Assembly: GCA_002433675.1 (NCBI GenBank) | Contig: DJIP01000215.1 | Location: 1 to 17,219 of the forward strand | Direction of reading: 5' to 3' | Origin: Halomonas halophila | GTDB taxonomy: Bacteria > Pseudomonadota > Gammaproteobacteria > Pseudomonadales > Halomonadaceae | Length of the DNA: 17,219 nucleotides | Shown: positions 13,379 to 17,219 of the stretch, piece by piece | How the letters are laid out: each line of letters starts with the position of its first letter | Position numbering within the stretch: position 1 is the stretch's first letter | The notes under the pieces: model-generated | Databases searched by the model: none | Seen by the model: only the letters and a program-made list of their open reading frames with translations | What the model was told of the DNA's origin: nothing | Program-made: the position numbers and the translations under genes

Positions 13379-14854
13379 TCAACCAGCGACGTGACCGTCG
13401 TTGACGTCCAGGATCTTCAGGGTATTGGTACCGCCGTGGGCGTTCATGTGGTCGCCACGGGTCAGGATGACGTGGTCCCCCGGCACGGCCACCCCGTGAT
13501 TGACCAGACGCTCCAGGGCGCGGTCGTTGAGCTCGGAGGCGGACATGTCGCTGGTGTCGAAGGGCAGCGAGATGACCCCGCGATACAGCGCCATGCGCCG
13601 CTGGGCGATGGGGTTATGGGCCAGCCCGACGATCGGCAGGCCCGAGCGAATGCGCGAGGCGATCAGCGGCGTGTAACCGGTGGAGGTCATGCAGGCGATA
13701 GCGGCCACCCCCTCCAGATGGTTGGCGGCGTACATCGCCGACAACGCGATGGTCTCGTCGATGCGCTCGAAGCCTTCGTGGATGCGGTGGCCGGACTCCT
13801 GGGCGATGCGCTCGCGCTCGGCACCCAGGCAGACGCGATCCATGGCTTCGATGGTCTCCACCGGGTAGTCGCCGGCGGCGGTCTCGGCCGACAGCATCAC
13901 CGCGTCGGTGGCGTCCAGTACCGCGTTGGCGACGTCGAACACCTCGGCCCGGGTGGGCAGCGGCGACTCGATCATCGACTCCATCATCTGGGTGGCGGTG
14001 ATCACCGCGCGGTTGTGGCTGCGGGCATGCTTGATGATGCGCTTCTGGGTGCCGATCAGCTTCTCGTCACCGATCTCGACGCCCAGGTCACCACGCGCCA
14101 CCATCACCGCCTCGCTGGCCTCGATGATGCCATCCAGGGTCTCATCGGAGGCCACCGCCTCGGCGCGCTCGAGCTTGGCGACCAGGCCGATCTCGGCGCC
14201 GGCCTCGCCCAGCAGGCGACGCGCTTCCAGCATATCCTCGGCGGTACGGGGAAAGGACACGGCCAGATAGTCGACGCCGATATCGATGGCGGTCTTGAGA
14301 TCTTCCTTGTCCTTGTCGGTCAGCGCCGGCGCCGACAGGCCACCGCCCTGCTTGTTGATACCCTTGTTGTTGGACAGCTTGCCGCCGACCACCACGCGGG
14401 TATGGATCTGGCTGCCGTCGACCCGGTCCACGTCCAGTACCACGCGGCCATCGTCCAGCAACAGACGGTCGCCGCCGGCCACATCGTCGGCCAGTTCCTT
14501 GTAGTCGCAGCCGACCCGGGTGGCGTCGCCGGCCTGGGAGTCCATCGCCACATCGATGACGAAGTCAGCGCCTTCTTCCAGATTGACCGCCCCCTCGGCG
14601 AAGCGGGCGATGCGGATCTTGGGTCCCTGAAGATCCCCCAGCGCGGCCACACTGCGACCGAGTCGATCGGCGATGGTCCTGACCTCGGTCAGGCGGCGGC
14701 GATGGTCGTCGGCGCTGCCGTGGGAAAAGTTGAGGCGAACCACGTCGACGCCGGCACGCAGCATTTCCTCCAGGACCCCTTCACGATCACTGGCGGGCCC
14801 GAGGGTGGCAACGATCTTGGTACGACGTACGGGGGTATGCGGGAGTTGGCTCAT
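13379..14854 (-). CDS. pykA: pyruvate kinase II (PykA type)
   Basis: This cytoplasmic glycolytic enzyme converts phosphoenolpyruvate and ADP to pyruvate and ATP; it has 491 residues. It aligns by eye with E. coli PykA throughout: RRTKIVATLGPASDREG, VVRLNFSHGS (Arg40, Asn42, Ser44 of the active site), GDLQGPKIR (73-81), GGKLSNNKGINKQGGGLSAP, VDYLAVSFPR, VMVARGDLGVEIGDEKL, ITATQMMESMI and VANAVLDATDAVMLSAETAA. Lys79 in QGPKIR occupies the position that is Glu in potassium-dependent enzymes, pointing to the potassium-independent class. GAGGA lies 4 bases before ATG 14854; the frame stays open about 57 codons upstream but only through promoter DNA. It is downstream of glxR and hyi with a terminator between, and two HexR-like operators precede it, so it is probably transcribed separately. 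Confidence 0.97.
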   Translation of the reverse strand: MSQLPHTPVRRTKIVATLGPASDREGVLEEMLRAGVDVVRLNFSHGSADDHRRRLTEVRTIADRLGRSVAALGDLQGPKIRIARFAEGAVNLEEGADFVIDVAMDSQAGDATRVGCDYKELADDVAGGDRLLLDDGRVVLDVDRVDGSQIHTRVVVGGKLSNNKGINKQGGGLSAPALTDKDKEDLKTAIDIGVDYLAVSFPRTAEDMLEARRLLGEAGAEIGLVAKLERAEAVASDETLDGIIEASEAVMVARGDLGVEIGDEKLIGTQKRIIKHARSHNRAVITATQMMESMIESPLPTRAEVFDVANAVLDATDAVMLSAETAAGDYPVETIEAMDRVCLGAERERIAQESGHRIHEGFERIDETIALSAMYAANHLEGVAAIACMTSTGYTPLIASRIRSGLPIVGLAHNPIAQRRMALYRGVISLPFDTSDMSASELNDRALERLVNHGVAVPGDHVILTRGDHMNAHGGTNTLKILDVNDGHVAG

Positions 14855-14930
14855 GCTGTCCTCGACTGGTTCGAAAATGACGCAAGCAGGATAGGTGGAA
14901 GCCGCGTCGATGGCATCCAGATCCGAATCC

Positions 14931-14945
14931 TGTAATTTTACTACA
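14931..14945. promoter_or_regulatory. HexR-like operator, proximal site of pykA
   Basis: TGTAATTTTACTACA matches 14 of 15 positions of the HexR consensus TGTAATwwwATTACA known from gammaproteobacteria. It lies 77 bp upstream of the pykA start. HexR, a KDPG-responsive RpiR-family regulator, is established as a controller of pykA in several gammaproteobacteria. The hexR gene itself is not in this window. Confidence 0.75.
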
Positions 14946-15097
14946 AAACGATCGCTGTAGCGACCACCACTAAAGGCCAAGATGTTGGCGCCACCACCCC
15001 TACATTCCGCCAATACTAGACACAACCCAATGATATAAAAAGATCATCACGGAATTCGGGCACGCCATTTCCAGCGCAGGAAAATTTGATCGCAGCC

Positions 15098-15112
15098 TGT
15101 AATTAAACTACA
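15098..15112. promoter_or_regulatory. HexR-like operator, distal site of pykA
   Basis: TGTAATTAAACTACA is a second match of 14 of 15 to the HexR consensus, 244 bp upstream of the pykA start and 167 bp from the proximal site. The two copies share the same orientation, the same ACTACA half-site and identical flanks (CC before, AAAC after), differing only in the centre. Confidence 0.72.
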
Positions 15113-15277
15113 AAACTTTCGTGATAGCGGGGCTCGCCAGCAGTGATACCTGTTCAAGGCTGCCTTGCTCAAGAGGCTATCGCAATCCCTCTTTGCGTCG
15201 ATACGAGAGAGATGCCAGGACGAAAGACAGCGACGGCCCAGGTCAGCATCGCCTGGCATCAAGCGTCGCCTGACAAC

Positions 15278-15323
15278 AAAAAGAGCTCACCGATGGGAAA
15301 AATGGGGGGGCCCATCGGCGAGC
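15278..15323 (-). terminator. intrinsic terminator of the hyi-glxR transcript
   Basis: On the minus strand a stem of 12 bp with one mismatch (GCTC, then CCGATGGG; arms 15285-15297 and 15311-15323) has a 13-base loop made of a C-run and a T-run. It is followed directly by TCTTTTTGTTG. This is a canonical rho-independent terminator 112 bp beyond the glxR stop, and it insulates the downstream pykA promoter. Confidence 0.75.
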
Positions 15324-15325
15324 AA

Positions 15326-15393
15326 GGATCGCCTAAGCGATCCCGGCGGGTGACGACCTCACACCCGCCGTTCAGGGAGCAGTCATCTCCCTG
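15326..15393 (-). repeat. three tandem hairpins in the glxR 3' untranslated region
   Basis: Three perfect stem-loops follow one another with almost no spacing. They are GGATCGC-CTAA-GCGATCC (15326-15343), CGGCGGGTG with CACCCGCCG around a 9-base loop (15344-15370), and CAGGGAG with CTCCCTG around CAGTCAT (15373-15393). They lie between the glxR stop and the terminator at 15278-15323. They could protect the 3' end of the mRNA, form a small RNA released from it, or belong to a repeated extragenic element. Confidence 0.6.
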
Positions 15394-15434
15394 CCCGACC
15401 CCCGGACCTTGCCGGCCCGAGGGCTCGAACCCGT

Positions 15435-16319
15435 CTACTGACCAATTTCGTGATCGGCCAGGGCCTCGAGGGCACGCACGATACCGGCGTGATCCCAGTC
15501 GCTGCCACCCAAGGCGGCGCAGGACTGGAACAGTTGCTGGGCGTTGGCAGTACCCGGGAGCGCCAGATTGAGCCCACGCGCCCCTTCCAGCGCCAGATTC
15601 AGGTCCTTCTGATGCAGGCGAATACGGAAACCGGGATCGAAGGTCCGCTGGATCATCCGCTCGCCGTGCACGTCGAGAATCTTCGACTGGGCCAGGCCGC
15701 CCAGCAGCGACTCACGTACCTTGGCCACGTCGGCGCCTGCCTTTGAGGCGAACAGCAATCCCTCGGACACCGCCTCGATGGTCAGCGCCACCACGATCTG
15801 GTTGGCGACCTTGCAGGTCTGCCCTGCCCCATGGCCGCCGATGTGGGTAATGGTCTTGCCCATTACCTCCAACAGCGGCAAGGCACGCTCGAAGCCTTCT
15901 TCGGTGGCGCCCACCATGATCGTCAGGGCGGCGTTGATGGCACCTCCCTCGCCGCCGGACACCGGCGCGTCGACGTACTCGCCTCCGGCCTCGTGAATAC
16001 GACGGGCGAACTCCTGGGTCGCCAGCGGGGCGATCGAGCTCATGTCGATCACCAGGGTGCCGGGCTTGAGCCCTTCGATCACGCCGCCTTCGCCGAACAG
16101 GACGTCTTCGACATCCGGGGTGTCAGGCACCATGGTGATGATCACCTCGCTAGACTCGGCCACGGCCCTGGGGCTTGCGACCTCACTAAGCCCCTTTTCC
16201 GCCAGGGTCGCGTCGAGCTTGCCGCGCTTGACGCTGACCAGCTCATGCCCGGCATCCAGCAGATGCCCCGCCATGGGACGCCCCATGATGCCCAGTCCGA
16301 TAAAACCGATCTTGCTCAT
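15435..16319 (-). CDS. glxR: 2-hydroxy-3-oxopropionate (tartronate semialdehyde) reductase
   Basis: This cytoplasmic NAD(P)H-dependent enzyme reduces tartronate semialdehyde to D-glycerate in glyoxylate assimilation; it has 294 residues against about 292 for E. coli GlxR. The N-terminal Rossmann domain begins SKIGFIGLGIMGRPMAGHLL with GxGxxG at 8-13. VPDTPDVEDVLFGE, VIDMSSIAPLATQEF and the substrate loop DAPVSGGEGGA (117-127) follow. The catalytic lysine is Lys170 in GQTCKVANQI. The C-terminal helical domain retains EAVSEGLLFASKAGADVAKV, ILDVHGERMIQRTFDPGF and RLHQKDLNLALE. AAGGAGA stands 6 bases before ATG 16319. It follows hyi by 46 bp and ends upstream of a hairpin-rich region and terminator. 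Other beta-hydroxyacid dehydrogenases are excluded by close similarity and by hyi next door. Confidence 0.95.
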   Translation of the reverse strand: MSKIGFIGLGIMGRPMAGHLLDAGHELVSVKRGKLDATLAEKGLSEVASPRAVAESSEVIITMVPDTPDVEDVLFGEGGVIEGLKPGTLVIDMSSIAPLATQEFARRIHEAGGEYVDAPVSGGEGGAINAALTIMVGATEEGFERALPLLEVMGKTITHIGGHGAGQTCKVANQIVVALTIEAVSEGLLFASKAGADVAKVRESLLGGLAQSKILDVHGERMIQRTFDPGFRIRLHQKDLNLALEGARGLNLALPGTANAQQLFQSCAALGGSDWDHAGIVRALEALADHEIGQ

Positions 16320-16365
16320 TGTGATTCTCCTTGCCTGATCTTTTGCGGGTTCATGAATCTCGGGA

Positions 16366-17145
<780 letters not shown>

Positions 17146-17219
17146 GAAAATCTCCTGTTGCGCATAAGACACTTCGTCGATCGACGACCACCAGACCACG
17201 GCGGCCGTCGCTCTCAGTT

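Larger units (their letters stand above)
14855..15434. other. pykA promoter region and hairpin-rich 3' region of glxR
   Basis: This 580-bp stretch has no credible gene. The half near pykA (14855-15120) is A/T-rich and carries the two HexR-like sites and a weaker inverted repeat ATGAT-8-ATCAT at 15030-15047. The middle holds a 9-bp inverted repeat GATGCCAGG (15211-15219) / CCTGGCATC (15252-15260). The half near glxR (15285-15393) contains four consecutive hairpins, the last of which in the direction of transcription is an intrinsic terminator. Confidence 0.7.

Noticed and set aside
13196..14935. A 579-codon open frame on the plus strand opposite pykA
   Set aside because: Its translation is rich in His, Gly and Gln with no domain character, and it lies antisense to a clearly conserved pyruvate kinase. 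High GC content commonly creates such frames.
14855..15025. N-terminal extension of pykA
   Set aside because: Upstream codons are open to 15025, but they cover the proximal HexR-like site. The good ribosome-binding site and the conserved RRTKIV start favour 14854.
15409..15434. tRNA T-arm-like GGGTTCGAGCCC on the minus strand
   Set aside because: The flanking bases do not form a five-pair T-stem, and there is no acceptor, D-arm or anticodon arm around it; it is a short chance palindrome.
15143..15571. A 142-codon plus-strand frame across the glxR 3' region
   Set aside because: It crosses the terminator and hairpins and overlaps the end of glxR; its composition is unstructured and no ribosome-binding site is seen.

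Overview
The window looks like chromosomal DNA from a halophilic gammaproteobacterium, most likely Halomonas or a close relative. The basis is high GC content, exported proteins rich in Asp and Glu, two TRAP-type transporters close together, and a gamma-type pyruvate kinase II preceded by HexR-like operators. This assignment is inference; there is no rRNA or other marker gene. I see no tRNA, insertion sequence, prophage, CRISPR array or defence system. Nearly every base belongs to a recognisable metabolic or transport gene or to a short regulatory gap.

Layout, left to right. (1) Positions 1-3138, minus strand: a TAXI-type TRAP transporter, with the binding protein transcribed first and then a fused 4TM/12TM permease that runs off the left edge; a structured 213-bp gap separates them. 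(2) 3589-4994, plus strand: a nitrilase-superfamily amidohydrolase and a macro-domain protein, 11 bp apart. They end at a strong hairpin terminator (5030-5062) shared with the next, convergent operon. (3) 5096-7978, minus strand: a DctP-DctQ-DctM TRAP transporter. (4) 8393-9289, plus strand: an EamA/DMT exporter whose stop codon overlaps the stop of the convergent DUF192 gene. (5) 9286-13216, minus strand: a probable operon of GntR/FCD regulator, modA, modB, modC and a Tat-exported DUF192 protein. (6) 13379-14854, minus strand: pyruvate kinase II (pykA), with two near-identical HexR-like sites upstream. (7) 15435-17145, minus strand: glxR (tartronate semialdehyde reductase) and hyi (hydroxypyruvate isomerase), the distal part of a glyoxylate-carboligase locus. 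The gcl gene is expected just beyond the right edge.

How the genes fit together. Hyi and GlxR convert the tartronate semialdehyde made by glyoxylate carboligase to hydroxypyruvate and D-glycerate, and pyruvate kinase closes the route to pyruvate. The glycerate kinase/hydroxypyruvate reductase gene that separates glxR from pyk in Pseudomonas is absent; the space holds a hairpin-rich 3' region with a terminator and the HexR-like sites. Glyoxylate is an end product of purine and allantoin breakdown, and xanthine dehydrogenase needs molybdenum cofactor. A GntR-controlled molybdate uptake operon beside a glyoxylate locus therefore suggests, as inference only, a purine-utilisation neighbourhood.

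I found no clearly novel multi-gene system. The most interesting signals are regulatory: the paired HexR-like operators, the GntR/FCD regulator heading modABC with a palindromic site upstream, and structured RNA between transporter subunit genes.
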